From the NCBI GenBank assembly GCA_046153875.1, contig JBJXFE010000033.1, forward strand, positions 1-57,096: DNA of 57,096 nt, read 5' to 3'. Within the stretch, counting starts at the first letter, position 1. Each line of letters starts with the position of its first letter. The DNA comes from JBJXFE01 sp046153875 (lineage in GTDB: Bacteria > Planctomycetota > Phycisphaerae > Phycisphaerales > UBA1924). The notes under the pieces were generated by a model that saw only the letters and a list, made by a program, of their open reading frames with translations, searched no databases and was not told where the DNA came from. The position numbers and the translations under genes are program-made. Below, one piece after another: positions 57,023 through 57,096 of this stretch.

Positions 57023-57096
57023 ATGCTGAGACTCACGGACGAGCAGTTGGATTGGCTGGTGGAGCGTGTGCCTGATGCGCCGGTGAGCCCGCTGGG
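57023..57096 (+). CDS. Transposase-like gene, 5' part only
   Basis: 24 codons to the window edge. MLRLTDEQLDWLVERVPDAP resembles the N-terminus of IS5/IS630-group transposases (LTDEQ...LxxLxP). The match is short, so the family is a guess. It starts nine bases after the stop of the hypothetical gene, as if an element had inserted there. Confidence 0.4.
   Translation, partial: MLRLTDEQLDWLVERVPDAPVSPL

Overview
The window is a GC-rich chromosome segment, most likely from a planctomycete of the Phycisphaerae. Three things point there. Four secreted proteins end in tandem dockerin-like repeats closing on the tripeptide GCP. A TIGR02999-type ECF sigma factor sits directly before a Ser/Thr kinase fused to WD40 repeats. 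The region also has large secreted hydrolases and many dispersed palindromes. No rRNA gene or CRISPR array is present.

Layout. 1-824 holds the 5' part of a minus-strand gene that runs off the left edge. 2.2-6.8 kb is a restriction island: XRE controller with a candidate C-box, type II restriction enzyme, convergent gamma-class adenine methyltransferase, a PDDEXK_4 nuclease-like gene, and the N-terminal stub of a second methyltransferase. 7.1-8.2 kb is a secreted tagged protein. 8326-11046 is a 2721-bp integrative element in tRNA-Arg(CCG). It is bounded by perfect 46-bp direct repeats and carries a tyrosine integrase, a small HTH gene and a decayed DUF3987 gene. 11.2-18.1 kb holds an MFS-type transporter, a PDZ/S41 protease and two more tagged secreted proteins. 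18.2-22.7 kb is a complete sugar ABC importer in the ytfQ-ytfR-ytfT-yjfF order. 23.0-30.1 kb has an Rrf2 regulator, a polyglycine-hydrolase-like secreted protein, and the sigma/kinase pair. 30.1-33.0 kb is a GH78 alpha-L-rhamnosidase.

33.1-38.2 kb is a tetR-membrane fusion protein-RND operon. 38.4-41.3 kb is an arsR-AHSA1-DUF899-CPxC-DUF899 operon tied together by start/stop overlaps. Both regulators have a strong promoter with a dyad in or over the spacer and almost no leader. 41.6-45.3 kb pairs an ABC ATPase with a large membrane-anchored protein. 45.4-52.1 kb is housekeeping: tRNA-Leu(CAG), a divergent RNase HII-like protein, ribD, a YgfZ-type folate-binding protein, an M42 aminopeptidase and argG.

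52.1-54.5 kb is accessory. A two-gene unit (winged-helix protein plus PLD-like protein) is flanked by near-identical 43-bp inverted repeats. 54.5-57.1 kb has a fibronectin-III protein, an IS1595-type transposase with a small convergent gene, a hypothetical gene that seems cut short, and the start of another transposase-like gene at the right edge.

The best leads for something undescribed are the 52.6-53.9 kb gene pair, the palindrome-bearing tRNA-Arg mini-element, the RNase HII-like protein, and the polyglycine-hydrolase-like tagged protein.
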